Source of the DNA: Prevotellaceae bacterium
Lineage (GTDB): Bacteria > Bacteroidota > Bacteroidia > Bacteroidales > UBA932
Length of the DNA stretch: 37,569 nucleotides
Assembly (NCBI GenBank): GCA_031274595.1
Contig: JAISPX010000160.1
Span: 1-37,569 of the forward strand
Direction of reading: 5' to 3'
Positions 16,101 through 24,616 of this stretch are shown here, in pieces. The position numbers were made by a program, and so were the translations under genes. Numbering within the stretch: position 1 is the stretch's first letter; every line of letters begins with the position of its first letter. The notes beneath the pieces are model-generated. The model was given only the letters and a program-made list of their open reading frames with translations. It was not told the DNA's origin and made no database searches.

Positions 16101-17410
16101 GCGCAACTACTTTACCCGGATTCAAAGGCGAATCAAAATTTTTAGGAATGAGTAATTTTAATGGAACAATGTCTCCCGGTTGGAAATTCATATTAGGCGA
16201 CCAGTCGGTTGATTTTGTTGATATGGCGCGACAAAACCGCTGGCTCACAACCGACACAACGTTCTTCAATCCGTATTTAATGTCGCAAACTAAAAACTTC
16301 ACGTACCGCGCAAGAGTAGAACCAATCAAGAATCTGAATATAGATATTTCGGGTCAACGCCAAAAAATGACAAGCAATGTACGCTATAGCGTTGTGGATG
16401 CCGGCGGGCTCGGAACAGAAACAGGAAGTTTCAATATATCGGTTATATCAATAGGTTCGGCATTTGAAAATCCAACGGCAGAAAATAAATATAAATCAAA
16501 ATCTTTTGAAAAATTCTTGTCCGTGCGTAAAGAATTTGCATGGAAGCTGGCAAATAAACGATTGGGAGAATCACAAATGGGCTACAATCCGGGAACAGGC
16601 GAATATCCTGATGGATATGGACAATTCTCGCAGGAAGTTTTAATAAATTCTTTTTTATCGGCTTATGCCAATGTTTCAAATTCAAAATTCATTGATTTTA
16701 CAAAAATCCCTCTGCCCAACTGGAATATTCAATATACAGGTTTGGCGCGTTTAAACAGTCTCAAAAAATATTTGTCAAGCGCAACAATCGTACATTCGTA
16801 CACTTCGATATATTCAATAAATTCATTCTCGTCGAACCAATTGTACAGCCAAAGCGCAGATGGATTAAGTTATGTTCGCAATGTTTTGGGCGATTTTATT
16901 GCACACCGCGAAATGACAAACGTATCGCTACGCGAAACGATGAATCCTTTGTTTAAAATTGATTTGAGTTTCAAAAATATGTTGCTTACCAATTTTGAAA
17001 TAAGCCGCACGCGAACAGTTTCGCTTAGTTTATCCAATAATCAGATTACCGAAGCGCGAACTCATCAATATGTTTTTGGCGCAGGATATATGTTTGAAGA
17101 CCTTCCACAGATATTTAACTTCGGAAGTTTGACAAGTCGTAATCAGAGAACAACATTGAGATTGAAAGGAGATTTTTCACTCCGCGAAGATTTGAATATA
17201 ATTCGCAAACTCGACCAAAGCGATATATACAGCCAGATTGGCGATGGCAGAAAAGTTGTTTCTTTCACAGCAACGGCAGATTATGCAATTGGCGATAAAA
17301 TAAATTTACGATTATTTTTTGAACGTCAGCTGAACGAACCTTACGTATCGTCAATAGCAACAACAAACACATCGTTCGGATTCAGTTTGCGGGTAGTATT
17401 GGCGCAATAA
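10166..17410 (+). CDS. sprA: T9SS outer-membrane translocon SprA (Sov)
   Basis: 2414 residues from the ATG at 10166; a TTG at 10139 would add nine residues ahead of the signal peptide and is less likely. A signal peptide (LLIIKILPSIFLMCMFAAYTSGQ) precedes a giant outer-membrane protein. SprA-specific blocks are recognisable, including ITRIEVWVTNKTSSFDNSR near residue 330 and WGGIMRALTVTDF through EFWLMDPF and GNISEDILRDG in the middle. The C-terminal third is rich in amphipathic strands and ends in a typical aromatic/hydrophobic barrel strand (FGFSLRVVLAQ). SprA forms the very large beta-barrel through which T9SS cargo crosses the outer membrane. Its size matches known members. A hairpin 50 bases downstream may end the operon. 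No T9SS cargo is encoded in this window. Confidence 0.96.
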   Translation: MTINIKYNSIKLLIIKILPSIFLMCMFAAYTSGQTTDSKDNRSWIDLKENVLIEYDQTTDKYIFYHMEGSKKSYPFKVMDKDEFEKYQIQNSIRNSWIEQRKTSTSSQSGSGSGIGGGILKIDNDIFGTIFGGNEIVIIPQGTAELIFTINNTKTTNPMVAANYRSSTSFDFDTKLQFNVSGSIGERVKVEFNYNTEATFDFETKLKIGYEGGEDDIIQKIEVGNVSFPLSGTLISGAQNLFGIRTDLKFGKLSVSGIVSKQESESKTMEIKGGAQISDFELRADEYDANRHFFLSQTFRDNYDRSQRNIPYIQSGINITRIEVWVTNKTSSFDNSRSIVGFIDLAEPKVMYQESRFQKPNPPAFPTNNANRLLEILDANSFRAVADVTTYLNANLMVSGNDYEKLENARKLIEDVDYTLNSQLGYISLNGALNNDEVLAVAYEYTANGVSYKVGELSTDGIISPNVLVAKLLKGTNLTPSLPTWKLMMKNIYTISAISFSKDEFYLDVYYQNDEAGTDLTFLPEGAIKNTQLIRVLNLDNINNSQEAYPDGMFDFVEGVTVLSSRGRIIFPVLEPFGNYLKEKINNDAIASKYVFQELYDSTLVKARELAEKNKFSIKGSYKSEGSSEIMLSASNIPEGSVTVTVNGVKLMENVDYVVNYTMGTVNIINSAYLQSGMTLKVSLEDNSLFSLQQKTMYGVHLNYEIDKNFNIGATYLGLYERPMVRKVSYGEDPISNAMLGLNLSYRKEAPFLTKLVDKIPLLNTRESSYLAVDAEFAKLLAGQSSANSYIDDFEASRATLDLRAFNAWSLASTPQKQTDLFPEGELSNNIDYGKNRAKFAWYSISTDLTRNTSYTPSYIRNNPEFRENHFVREIPVTEVYPNKEITTGTSEYISTLSMAFYPNERGPYNYDIANLNGEGKFTNPEKRWGGIMRALTVTDFETANYDHIEFWLMDPFVYNQNSSGGEMYLNLGNISEDILRDGMKGFEHGHPYPFELDGVVETAWGRVPKIQSLVYTFDNNIQARPYQDIGFDGLRNEDERDFFESKYSFLSSLSWLNSTAFTKISDDPSSDNFRHYLDESFNEDEATILDRYKDFNGPDGNSQPSDLTGGQNRMSTTYPDIEDLNRDNTMNESESYFQYRLKLTPATMIVGENHISDVREVTVDFRNSEGPKTVRWFQFKIPLSEYQKEVGDISDFKSIRFMRLFVRGFKETTYFRFASLDLVRSEWRRYNYSMIEGQEGLAQPELPNATFDVSVVNLEENSSRTPVNYVMPPDVQRELNYDNYQSIQMNEQAMEFKLVDLGDGEGRAVYKNSLFDFRQFRRIRLDAHAEAIPGYPLKDDDITLFIRVGNDYRNNYYEYEIPLVLTPHRSTYSNNSEADRLIVWPRENMLNIALEDFTNLKLERNQQIKQYGGSQSSLYEKVVGKNRIKIVGNPNLGSVKVIMIGVRNPKKTAGRNDDGLDKSAVIWVNEFRLADYENEGGWAATARATAQLADLGSLTLAGTMITNGFGSIEQRYIDRAHEDTYEYSVMTNLELGKFFPEKWGVKIPFFFGYSAHHEIPLYNPFNQDVKLKTALDALSGYSRDSLAMMAKTYVQQKSFNLSNVRITPMGHDGQKVFDISNLSLSYAYTQQFSRNARLAGNLQESYSALLSYAYNVQPKYWQPFKKLKPKALAFFRDLGINPYPNQFSFTSEINRYYNELTTRNISTPELEIPSTYSKDFTWERRYSVVYDITKNLRVDFNATNLARIDEPEGMVNKDRDPDSYRHWRDSVWSNFWNFGRNINYNHQLQFTWQVPLNKIGLLNWLSPQITYRAGYEWVANMRNMEDYDPGNTISNTQAIDINTSATLTTLYNKVKFLKRINDEFDGRSRANAETTTVTYESKKTRFMPNRKHTITHKLKTMNISVKAFDSSGKEIRGNVQVIDKNSIAVSFDKEHKDATVVVTGKVPKPQNPVSYTAKFLARLLMSVKTVNFSYTQQGATTLPGFKGESKFLGMSNFNGTMSPGWKFILGDQSVDFVDMARQNRWLTTDTTFFNPYLMSQTKNFTYRARVEPIKNLNIDISGQRQKMTSNVRYSVVDAGGLGTETGSFNISVISIGSAFENPTAENKYKSKSFEKFLSVRKEFAWKLANKRLGESQMGYNPGTGEYPDGYGQFSQEVLINSFLSAYANVSNSKFIDFTKIPLPNWNIQYTGLARLNSLKKYLSSATIVHSYTSIYSINSFSSNQLYSQSADGLSYVRNVLGDFIAHREMTNVSLRETMNPLFKIDLSFKNMLLTNFEISRTRTVSLSLSNNQITEARTHQYVFGAGYMFEDLPQIFNFGSLTSRNQRTTLRLKGDFSLREDLNIIRKLDQSDIYSQIGDGRKVVSFTATADYAIGDKINLRLFFERQLNEPYVSSIATTNTSFGFSLRVVLAQ

Positions 17411-17460
17411 GTTGATTTGTTTGTTGATTTGTTGGTTTGTCATTGCAAACATAAAAGGTG

Positions 17461-17493
17461 AAGCAATCCAATTAACCATTAGATTGCTTTATT
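17461..17493 (+). terminator. Probable terminator after sprA
   Basis: AAGCAATC (17461-17468) pairs with GATTGCTT (17482-17489), followed by TATTT. The preceding GTCATTGCAAACATAAAAGG is the same kind of sequence as at 2921 and 3112, so the hairpin is part of a dispersed repeat and its terminator role is less certain. Confidence 0.5.
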
Positions 17494-17527
17494 TCTACAA
17501 TTTTTCATAAACTTTATTTTTTATTTG

Positions 17528-17535
17528 TACTTTTG
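17528..17535 (+). promoter_or_regulatory. -7 element of valS
   Basis: TACTTTTG matches TAnnTTTG and is followed by TGGC. It implies a leader of about 45 nt before the ATG at 17586. Confidence 0.55.
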
Positions 17536-17585
17536 TGGCTTCATTTATGAGAATGAATTGTTAATTATGTATTATTATCGTTTTT

Positions 17586-20225
17586 ATGGAAATTACAACA
17601 AAATACAACCCAGTTGAAGTTGAAGACAGACTTTATGCTTATTGGATGGAAAACGGATTTTTCAATTCCGACCCTGACGAACGCGAGCCTTATACAATTG
17701 TAATACCGCCGCCAAACGTTACAGGCGTTTTGCACATGGGACACATGCTCAATAATACAATACAGGATGTTTTGGTACGGCGTGCGCGTATGCTCGGCAA
17801 AAACGCTTGCTGGGTTCCGGGCACCGACCATGCTTCAATTGCAACCGAAGCCAAAGTCGTTGCAAAACTTCGCGAACAGGGAATAAGCAAAGACCAACTT
17901 ACCCGTAACGAATTTTTGAAACACGCTTGGGAATGGAAAGAAAAACACGGCGGAATAATTCTCGAACAATTGAAAAAACTTGGCGCTTCGTGCGATTGGC
18001 GGCGCACACGATTCACTATGGATGAAAAATTATCCGAAGCCGTTATCGACACTTTCATTTATCTTTACAATAAAAACTTAATATATCGCGGCGTGCGAAT
18101 GGTAAACTGGGATCCAGTGAGTAAAACAGCGGTTTCAGACGAAGAAGTTATTCACAAAGATGTGAATTCAAAACTTTACTATTTATCATATCCAATAGTC
18201 GGTGAAAATAAAAGTCTGACAATAGCAACCACACGTCCCGAAACAATTATGGCAGATGTTGCAATTTGCATAAATCCCAATGACGAACGTTATGCCGACA
18301 TGAAAGGCAAAAAAGTATATATTCCATTAATAAATAAAGAAATTCCCGTTATTTTTGATGAATATGTTACTATGGACTTCGGAACAGGTTGCCTCAAAGT
18401 TACGCCAGCACATGATGTTAACGATTATGCGCTTGGAATAAAATACAATTTGCCTGTGATTGATATTATCGACAATGATGGACGATTGAATCAAAAAGCG
18501 CAGATTCTTGTCGGCGAAGACCGCTTTGCGGCTCGTAAAAAAATCGTAAGGATGCTTGATGATGCAGGACTTCTTATAAAAACCGAAGATTATAAAAGTA
18601 ACATAGGATTTTCCGAACGCACTGATGCCGTAATCGAGCCTAAACTTTCGATGCAATGGTTTTTGAAAATGGACGAAATATCAAAGCCTGCGCTTGATTA
18701 TGTATTAAGCGGCGATGTAAAATTAATTCCCGATAAATTCAAAAACACATATAAACATTGGATGGAAAATGTTCGCGACTGGTGTATATCGCGTCAGCTT
18801 TGGTGGGGACAACGTATTCCCGCATGGTATTTGCCCGATGGAAATTTTGTAGTTGCAAAAACTGTTGACGAAGCATTTAATCTTGCACAAAAAAAATATA
18901 ATAATATAAAAATCGATGAATTGCGTCAGGATGAAGATGTTGTAGATACATGGTTTTCGTCGTGGCTTTGGCCTGTTTCTGTTTTTGACCCTTCGGTGTG
19001 CGGACATCCTGAAATCGCTGGAAACGCAGATTTGAATTATTATTATCCTACCAACGATTTGGTAACGGCTCCCGAAATTTTATTTTTCTGGGTGGCTCGC
19101 ATGATAATTGCAGGACATGAATTTCGCGGCAAAGCGCCTTTTTCAAATGTATATCTCACAGGCATTGTACGCGATAAATTGGGAAGAAAAATGAGCAAAT
19201 CGCTTGGAAATTCTCCCGACCCATTAAAGTTGATAGAACAATACGGCGCTGACGGCGTCCGCGTGGGAATGTTGCTTTGCTCATCGGCGGGAAACGATAT
19301 TTTGTACGATGATTCGCAAGTAGAACAGGGACGTAATTTTTGCAATAAAATATGGAATGCTTTTCGTTTGGTGAAAAGTTGGAATGTAGAGCAAATTCCG
19401 CAACCCGATTACTCCGCAAAAGCAATTGAATGGTTCAACTCCAAATTCAATAAAACGCTTAAAGAAATTTATGATAATTTTGATAAGTACAGAATTTCGG
19501 AAGCGCTGATGAATGCATACAAACTGTTCTGGGATGATTTTTGCGCATATTATCTCGAAATAATAAAACCATCATACGGCGCGCCTGTTGACAAATCAAC
19601 ACATACGGCAACATTGGCTTTTTTTGAAAATCTTTTGAAAATTCTTCATCCGTTTATGCCTTTCATTACGGAAGAAATATGGTTGATTCTGAATGATGAC
19701 AAGAAAGAAAATAAAACTGTCATGCTCTCACAACAGCCAAAACCTTACGGCTTTGATGAAAAAATTGTTGACACATTTGAGCAGGTAAAAGATATTATTA
19801 TAAATATCCGAGCATTGAGACAAAGCAAAAATATCTCGCCTAAAGAATATCTTGATTTGTTTGTAAAAGGCGATATTGATTTATCGTTTACTTCTGTTTT
19901 GATGAAGTTGGCAAATGTTTCTAAAATTGAAAAAACAGATAACAGCATTGAAAACGCTTCATCGTTCATAGTAGGCACAAGCGAATATTATGTTCCTGTG
20001 GGCAATAAGATAGATTTAGATGAAGAGTTGGAAAAACTCAAAAAAGAAGTTGAATATACAAAAGGATTTCTGGCAAGCGTAAATAAAAAATTAAGCAATG
20101 AAAAATTTGTAAACAGCGCACCCGAGAATGTAGTTGTTTCCGAGCGCAAAAAACAGTCGGACGCAGAATCGAGGATAAAAATTTTGGAAGAAAATATCGC
20201 TCGTTTACAGTCAAATAACATATAA
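17586..20225 (+). CDS. valS: Valyl-tRNA synthetase
   Basis: 879 residues, normal for bacterial ValRS. It charges tRNA-Val in the cytoplasm and edits misactivated threonine. The class I HIGH motif appears as HMGH at 50-53 within [17 protein letters not shown], and KMSKS lies at 535-539. The CP1 editing domain lies between them ([25 protein letters not shown]). The anticodon-binding helical domain follows, and the C-terminus is the ValRS coiled coil (about 815-879, [18 protein letters not shown]). It has its own promoter; tRNA-Lys follows 82 bases after the stop with a separate promoter. Confidence 0.98.
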   Translation: MEITTKYNPVEVEDRLYAYWMENGFFNSDPDEREPYTIVIPPPNVTGVLHMGHMLNNTIQDVLVRRARMLGKNACWVPGTDHASIATEAKVVAKLREQGISKDQLTRNEFLKHAWEWKEKHGGIILEQLKKLGASCDWRRTRFTMDEKLSEAVIDTFIYLYNKNLIYRGVRMVNWDPVSKTAVSDEEVIHKDVNSKLYYLSYPIVGENKSLTIATTRPETIMADVAICINPNDERYADMKGKKVYIPLINKEIPVIFDEYVTMDFGTGCLKVTPAHDVNDYALGIKYNLPVIDIIDNDGRLNQKAQILVGEDRFAARKKIVRMLDDAGLLIKTEDYKSNIGFSERTDAVIEPKLSMQWFLKMDEISKPALDYVLSGDVKLIPDKFKNTYKHWMENVRDWCISRQLWWGQRIPAWYLPDGNFVVAKTVDEAFNLAQKKYNNIKIDELRQDEDVVDTWFSSWLWPVSVFDPSVCGHPEIAGNADLNYYYPTNDLVTAPEILFFWVARMIIAGHEFRGKAPFSNVYLTGIVRDKLGRKMSKSLGNSPDPLKLIEQYGADGVRVGMLLCSSAGNDILYDDSQVEQGRNFCNKIWNAFRLVKSWNVEQIPQPDYSAKAIEWFNSKFNKTLKEIYDNFDKYRISEALMNAYKLFWDDFCAYYLEIIKPSYGAPVDKSTHTATLAFFENLLKILHPFMPFITEEIWLILNDDKKENKTVMLSQQPKPYGFDEKIVDTFEQVKDIIINIRALRQSKNISPKEYLDLFVKGDIDLSFTSVLMKLANVSKIEKTDNSIENASSFIVGTSEYYVPVGNKIDLDEELEKLKKEVEYTKGFLASVNKKLSNEKFVNSAPENVVVSERKKQSDAESRIKILEENIARLQSNNI

Positions 20226-20273
20226 GTAATTAAAAAAGTTTGATTTGAAATTTGTATTAATAAAAAATATAAC

Positions 20274-20281
20274 TACCTTTG
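20274..20281 (+). promoter_or_regulatory. -7 element of tRNA-Lys
   Basis: TACCTTTG matches TAnnTTTG; TTTG at 20251-20254 lies 19 nt upstream as a -33. The mature tRNA begins 27 bases after the element, leaving a short 5' leader. Confidence 0.65.
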
Positions 20282-20307
20282 CACCCTCATTTTAAAATGA
20301 GATTGAT

Positions 20308-20380
20308 GATTCAGTAGCTCAGCCGGTAGAGCACATCCCTTTTAAGGATGGGGTCCTGGGTTCGAATCCCAGCTGGATCA
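20308..20380 (+). tRNA. tRNA-Lys (anticodon TTT)
   Basis: All four arms fold. Acceptor GATTCAG (20308-20314) pairs with CTGGATC (20373-20379) with one G-T wobble, and A20380 is the discriminator. D stem GCTC/GAGC. Anticodon stem CATCC/GGATG with loop CTTTTAA, giving anticodon TTT at 20341-20343. T stem CTGGG/CCCAG with loop TTCGAAT. CCA is not encoded. Confidence 0.96.
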
Positions 20381-20384
20381 CTCG

Positions 20385-20421
20385 AAAGCAATTAATCCGC
20401 AAAAGATTGATTGCTTTTTTT
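20385..20421 (+). terminator. Terminator of tRNA-Lys
   Basis: AAAGCAATTAATC (20385-20397) pairs with GATTGATTGCTTT (20405-20417) with one G-T wobble, followed by a T run. It begins four bases after the tRNA. Confidence 0.85.
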
Positions 20422-20549
20422 ATTCTGTATATCATTCCCCACTCATTAAGAAACGAATGGAAGCCGTAAAATACAAAAAAACTGTTAGGGTTATATGCTT
20501 ATATTCCACAACTTTACATTTCAATTCTCTAATTTATTTTTTTCTTTCC

Positions 20550-20703
20550 CAATAGCGGTAAATTTCTACACCGATAGCCGTAAATTTCTTCTTCGGTAGA
20601 AATTTTTTTCTACGCCGATAGAAATAAATTTTCTCTTCGATAGAAATTTTTTTCTTCCCTTATAAAAATTTTGCTCCGTAAGGGTAGAAATTTATCGGTT
20701 ACA
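20550..20703 (+). repeat. Seven-unit degenerate tandem array, exact 22-bp period
   Basis: Unit starts at 20550, 20572, 20594, 20616, 20638, 20660 and 20682, each 22 bp with no indels. The shared pattern is CGATAGAAAT, then a T-rich stretch ending in TTTCT. Units 2-5 are the best preserved and units 6-7 the most decayed. Neighbouring units contain complementary words (TTTCTA / TAGAAA), so the transcript could form several alternative hairpins, for example TTTCTA-CGCCGA-TAGAAA around 20606-20623. Confidence 0.8.
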
Positions 20704-20736
20704 CTTGGCGTTTATTTTTTTGCAACTTTATAATCT

Positions 20737-20830
20737 GTATTAAAACCGCTGTTAAGAAATGGTTAATGATACAAGGGCTACAAATCACTTTCAACTTTAC
20801 AAATTTTATGAACTTTATAACTAAAATCGT
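20737..20830 (+). repeat. Dispersed AAACCGCT../ATGGTTAAT repeat
   Basis: Reads AAAACCGCTGTTAAGAAATG, then GTTAATGATAC, CAAATCACTTTCAACTTTAC and AAATTTTATGAACTTTATAA. It matches the copy at 32374-32460 and in part the copy at 8137-8198. Confidence 0.7.
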
Positions 20831-20937
20831 ACAAATCAACAAAAGAAATAATGCGCATCGCAACCGACTGTCATCAACTTTTACAAAAATATTGATAATT
20901 TTTTTAATTAATTTATCATCAGATATTATTTGTTTCG

Positions 20938-20945
20938 TATCTTTG
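20938..20945 (+). promoter_or_regulatory. -7 element of serS
   Basis: TATCTTTG matches TAnnTTTG and is followed by CG. It gives a leader of about 35 nt before the ATG at 20986. Confidence 0.6.
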
Positions 20946-20985
20946 CGAAATGATTTCAAGCATATTTAATAAATTTGTGAATTAA

Positions 20986-22254
20986 ATGTTAACTATTAAA
21001 CAATTACGTGATAATCCTTCATACATTATAGAGAGGCTGAATGTTAAAGGATTTGCTGCCGAAAATATTATCGCCGAAATTTTTAATCTCGACGATAGCA
21101 GAAAAGCAATTCAAACAAAACTGGATGCAAATCTTGCCGAGCAAAACAAAATTGCGAAAGAAATAGGTATATTGTTTAAGCAAGGCGCACAAACAGAAGC
21201 CGAAGCCGCAAAGCAACGCAGTGTTGATCTTAAAGAAATATCAAAAAAGATGCAGGACGAAATGGCTGAAACGGAAAAACTTCTTTCAGAAAAGATAGTT
21301 TTGTTGCCTAATATTCCTCATACATCCGTCCCCGCCGGCAAAACGGCAGACGATAATGTAGAAGTGCGGCGCGGCGGCATAGTTCCCGAACTGCACAACG
21401 CTTTGCCTCATTGGGAACTCGCAAAAAAATACGATATTATCGATTTTGAACTCGGCGTGAAACTCACAGGAGCAGGATTTCCCGTATATAAAGGCAAAGG
21501 AGCGCGTTTGCAGCGAGCTTTGATTTCGATGTTTCTTGATATAAATACGGCGGCAGGCTATCTGGAAATTGAACCGCCAATTGTTGTAAACGAAGATTCG
21601 GGTTTCGGCACAGGTCAGTTGCCCGACAAAGAAGGACAGATGTATCATGCCGAACTTGACAACTTTTATCTGATACCGACAGCCGAAGTTCCCGTAACAA
21701 ATATTTACAGAGATGTGATTCTGAATAAATCGGATTTTCCGATAAAAATGACAGCATACACTCCATGTTTTCGGCGCGAAGCAGGTTCATACGGAAAAGA
21801 TGTTCGCGGACTTAACCGACTGCATCAATTTGATAAAGTTGAAATAGTAGAACTTTCGCTGCCCGAATATTCTTACGAAGCGTTAGACAGAATGGTTAAT
21901 CACGTTGAAGGTATAATCAAGCAACTTGAATTGCCATACAGAATTATTCGTCTTTGCGGCGGAGATATGAGTTTTACGTCAGCATTGACTTATGATTTTG
22001 AAGTTTATTCGACAGCGCAAAATCGTTGGCTCGAAGTGAGTTCGGTGTCAAATTTTGAATCGTTTCAGGCTAATCGTTTGAAATTGCGTTACCGCGATGA
22101 CAATAAAAAAACACAACTGGCGCACACGCTCAACGGAAGCGCACTGGCATTGCCGCGAATTGTTGCAGCATTGATAGAAAACAATCAAACAGAACATGAA
22201 ATATTAATTCCCAAACTGTTGCAGAAATATACAGAATTTCAAAAAATATTCTAA
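20986..22254 (+). CDS. serS: Seryl-tRNA synthetase
   Basis: 422 residues, the usual length. It charges tRNA-Ser (and tRNA-Sec where present). The N-terminal tRNA-binding antiparallel coiled coil covers about 27-100. The class II catalytic core follows: TAEVPVTN, motif 2 in CFRREAGSYGKDVRGLNRLHQF, and motif 3 in NGSALALPRIVAALIENNQ near the end. It starts with the typical MLTIKQLRDNPS. The next gene, a DUF4836 lipoprotein, starts 40 bases after the stop with no terminator or -7 element between, so read-through from the serS promoter is likely. Confidence 0.98.
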   Translation: MLTIKQLRDNPSYIIERLNVKGFAAENIIAEIFNLDDSRKAIQTKLDANLAEQNKIAKEIGILFKQGAQTEAEAAKQRSVDLKEISKKMQDEMAETEKLLSEKIVLLPNIPHTSVPAGKTADDNVEVRRGGIVPELHNALPHWELAKKYDIIDFELGVKLTGAGFPVYKGKGARLQRALISMFLDINTAAGYLEIEPPIVVNEDSGFGTGQLPDKEGQMYHAELDNFYLIPTAEVPVTNIYRDVILNKSDFPIKMTAYTPCFRREAGSYGKDVRGLNRLHQFDKVEIVELSLPEYSYEALDRMVNHVEGIIKQLELPYRIIRLCGGDMSFTSALTYDFEVYSTAQNRWLEVSSVSNFESFQANRLKLRYRDDNKKTQLAHTLNGSALALPRIVAALIENNQTEHEILIPKLLQKYTEFQKIF

Positions 22255-22294
22255 TAAAACAAATAATATTATATTAAATAAATACACAAAAAAA

Positions 22295-23953
22295 ATGAAA
22301 ACAATTAAATTTACAATTATTATTGCGCTGTGCAGCGTAATTATTTGTGGCTGTTCAAAAAAAAGCGCCACTCCTCCGCACCTCCTTGCTGTTCCACAAG
22401 ATGCAGCGATTGTACTTGCTTTTAATGCTAAACAAATTACCGAAAAATCGGGATTAAACAACATTAAACAGTATAAATTTTATCAACTCATAGAGAAAGA
22501 ACTTAATCAGGATTCCGAAGAAACAAAATTCATAAATGATTTTCTGAAAAACACGCGTACTTCGGGCTTAAATCTTGATAATGTTTTTGTTTATGTAGTA
22601 CCCGGCAACAATGTTTATGAATATAGCACAGGTATTACATTTTTGATAGATGATTTAAAAACCTTTGAAGGTTTTATCGAAAAATTAAGACTCGGCGATT
22701 TAAGCAGAAGCCCTCAAAGCATTATGGAAGACAGGAAGATTGCTATGGACGAAGGTTACTTGCAATGGAATGACGAAATTGCAGTAATATTAGTAGGAAA
22801 GGATAACAATTTTGATTTGCTTAACAAAGACGAAGCGAAAAGTATTTTGGCAAACGAATTATTCAAAAGTGAATATTCGGATAAAAATGACGCATATTTC
22901 TTTGCCGAATATAACTCTATAATTAAACTTGTTGACGATTTTTCTTCTCTATATCTTGGACAATCGGCAAACGTTAATTTTGACACATACAAAGATATTT
23001 CATTGTCGGTATCGGTTAATTCGGAAAAAGGCGAATTTGTTGCAACCGCAAAAATGTTGCCTGCCGAAAAAGCAAAAAAACTGTTTGACAAATTTTACAA
23101 AACCGACTTTAATGCAGATTTGTACAAATATTTCCCCGACAAAAGCATGCTCGCTGTAAAAGTGGCAATAAAACCGCTTGATGTTTACAACGAATACAAA
23201 AAATCTGTCGGATTAGGCGTAACAGAAGAACCGACAGGAACAACAAACGAAGAGGTTGAAATACTCGACGAAGACGGAAATGTAACCGATGTAGAAAGTA
23301 TCGTTATTGACGAATACAGCGCTTATTCAAGAAACTATAATTATGGTACGAAAATGCTAATAGAACAATACGATGCAAAAATAACATCTGTACTTGAAAA
23401 CTTTACCGGCGATTTTCTCGGAAGTTTATTCGGAATTACTAACGGCATGCCCGATTTTGCATTGGCGGCAGGCATAACAGAAGGAAAAGAAAATGACGTA
23501 ATTGCATTGATTGAAGAAGCAGGATTTGCCAAAAATCCTGATGATTATTATTCGCTAAGCATACAAAATTTTAATTTTTATTTTGCTGTAAATAACAATA
23601 TTGCATATTTAACAGGAAACACCGAATCTATGGCAAAATTTTTTGATAACGGATACAGTTCAAACATAACATCGGCAAAAGATTTAGGCAAAGAACTTAA
23701 AAGCGCAGTCAACTACGGCTATTTGGATATAAACATAAACAATTATCCTGCAATATTTAAATTTATTATTTCAACATCGCCTGAAGGAAAGTTGACTATG
23801 CCTTTGCTCGAAAAATTAAAATCAATAACTGCAAAAACAGATGCAAACAGCAACGAATTTAAAATAAAATTCAACGATAGCGATTCTGCGTTAAAAATCA
23901 TTCTCAAAGGAATTGATGATTTAATAGTTGAACATCTTGGTTTGGCTCATTAA
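22295..23953 (+). CDS. DUF4836-family lipoprotein
   Basis: 552 residues. The signal peptide ends in lipobox ICGC with Cys20, followed by SKK and LAVPQDAAIVLAFNAKQITEKSGL, which resembles the N-terminus of the DUF4836 family of Bacteroidales lipoproteins. The body alternates strands and helices in two similar halves (PGNNVYEYSTGITFLID; LGVTEEPTGTTNEEVEILDE). The acidic tract around residues 308-330 looks like a flexible linker. Members have no established function that I can name. It is followed 18 bases later by an ABC ATPase gene, so it may be an envelope component working with that transporter. Confidence 0.75.
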   Translation: MKTIKFTIIIALCSVIICGCSKKSATPPHLLAVPQDAAIVLAFNAKQITEKSGLNNIKQYKFYQLIEKELNQDSEETKFINDFLKNTRTSGLNLDNVFVYVVPGNNVYEYSTGITFLIDDLKTFEGFIEKLRLGDLSRSPQSIMEDRKIAMDEGYLQWNDEIAVILVGKDNNFDLLNKDEAKSILANELFKSEYSDKNDAYFFAEYNSIIKLVDDFSSLYLGQSANVNFDTYKDISLSVSVNSEKGEFVATAKMLPAEKAKKLFDKFYKTDFNADLYKYFPDKSMLAVKVAIKPLDVYNEYKKSVGLGVTEEPTGTTNEEVEILDEDGNVTDVESIVIDEYSAYSRNYNYGTKMLIEQYDAKITSVLENFTGDFLGSLFGITNGMPDFALAAGITEGKENDVIALIEEAGFAKNPDDYYSLSIQNFNFYFAVNNNIAYLTGNTESMAKFFDNGYSSNITSAKDLGKELKSAVNYGYLDININNYPAIFKFIISTSPEGKLTMPLLEKLKSITAKTDANSNEFKIKFNDSDSALKIILKGIDDLIVEHLGLAH

Positions 23954-23971
23954 TCTCATTAAAATAAAGAT

Positions 23972-24616
23972 GTGAAAACAATAAAATTAAACACAGTTAA
24001 GCCAGATATATTTTCCGAGTCTGAAATTTCAGGCTCGGAAATTTGGCATAAAAATATTTGCTTTGAAAAAGGAAATACATATTTGATTTCAGCCGAATCA
24101 GGCAAAGGAAAATCATCTTTGTTTGATTTTATTTATTGTCGGCGCAACGACTATTCGGGCGAGATTTTATTTGATGAACAAAATGCAAAAACATTAAGTT
24201 ATACTCAAAAAAAAGAACTGCGAAGCAATCACATAAGCCTTGTTTTTCAAGGATTCCGTCTGTTTTCGGAACTTACGGCAATGGAAAACGTAGAAATTAA
24301 AAATCGTTTGACAAATCATAAAACAAAAAAACAAATTGCCGAAATGTTTGAACAGATTGGCATTTCGCAAAAAATTGATACGCAACTGTCGCTGCTATCG
24401 TTTGGACAAAAGCAACGAGTTGCAATAATTCGCTCGCTTTGCCAGCCTTTCGATTTTCTATTACTCGACGAGGCTTTCAGTCATCTTGACGAAACAAATT
24501 ACACAACAGCCTGCTCGCTTATTATCGACCAAGTTGAAGCAAATAATGCGGCATTGTTGGTAGCATCGCTCGGCGAACCTTATAAATTCAAGTATAATCA
24601 TAAAATTTTATTATGA
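23972..24616 (+). CDS. ABC transporter ATP-binding protein (LolD/MacB-like class)
   Basis: 214 residues from a GTG start; the ATG two bases upstream is out of frame and stops at once. Walker A is AESGKGKSS (about 40-48), the Q-loop is VFQGFRLF, the signature is LSFGQKQRVA (unusually FGQ instead of SGGQ) and Walker B is FLLLDEAFSHLDE with the D-loop. The H-loop histidine is not where expected: the strand after the D-loop reads ALLVASLGEPYKF, without the usual TH. Its stop overlaps the permease start by four bases, so the two form one complex at the inner membrane. Such short ATPases pair with FtsX/MacB-type permeases that move lipoproteins or drive envelope processes. Confidence 0.87.
   Translation: MKTIKLNTVKPDIFSESEISGSEIWHKNICFEKGNTYLISAESGKGKSSLFDFIYCRRNDYSGEILFDEQNAKTLSYTQKKELRSNHISLVFQGFRLFSELTAMENVEIKNRLTNHKTKKQIAEMFEQIGISQKIDTQLSLLSFGQKQRVAIIRSLCQPFDFLLLDEAFSHLDETNYTTACSLIIDQVEANNAALLVASLGEPYKFKYNHKILL

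Larger units (their letters stand above)
20422..20985. other. Long repeat-bearing intergenic region upstream of serS
   Basis: No credible gene in about 560 bases. It contains a seven-unit 22-bp tandem array (20550-20703), a full copy of the dispersed AAACCGCT/ATGGTTAAT repeat (20737-20830) and the serS promoter. Short open frames on either strand here fall across these repeats. Confidence 0.6.

Noticed and set aside
20308-20380. tRNA-Lys as an integration site for the recombinase
   Set aside because: No repeat of the tRNA 3' end was seen downstream, and the recombinase gene lies over 11 kb away next to other sequences.
20550-20703. A CRISPR array
   Set aside because: The 22-bp units are contiguous with no unique spacers, strongly diverged, and no cas gene is present.
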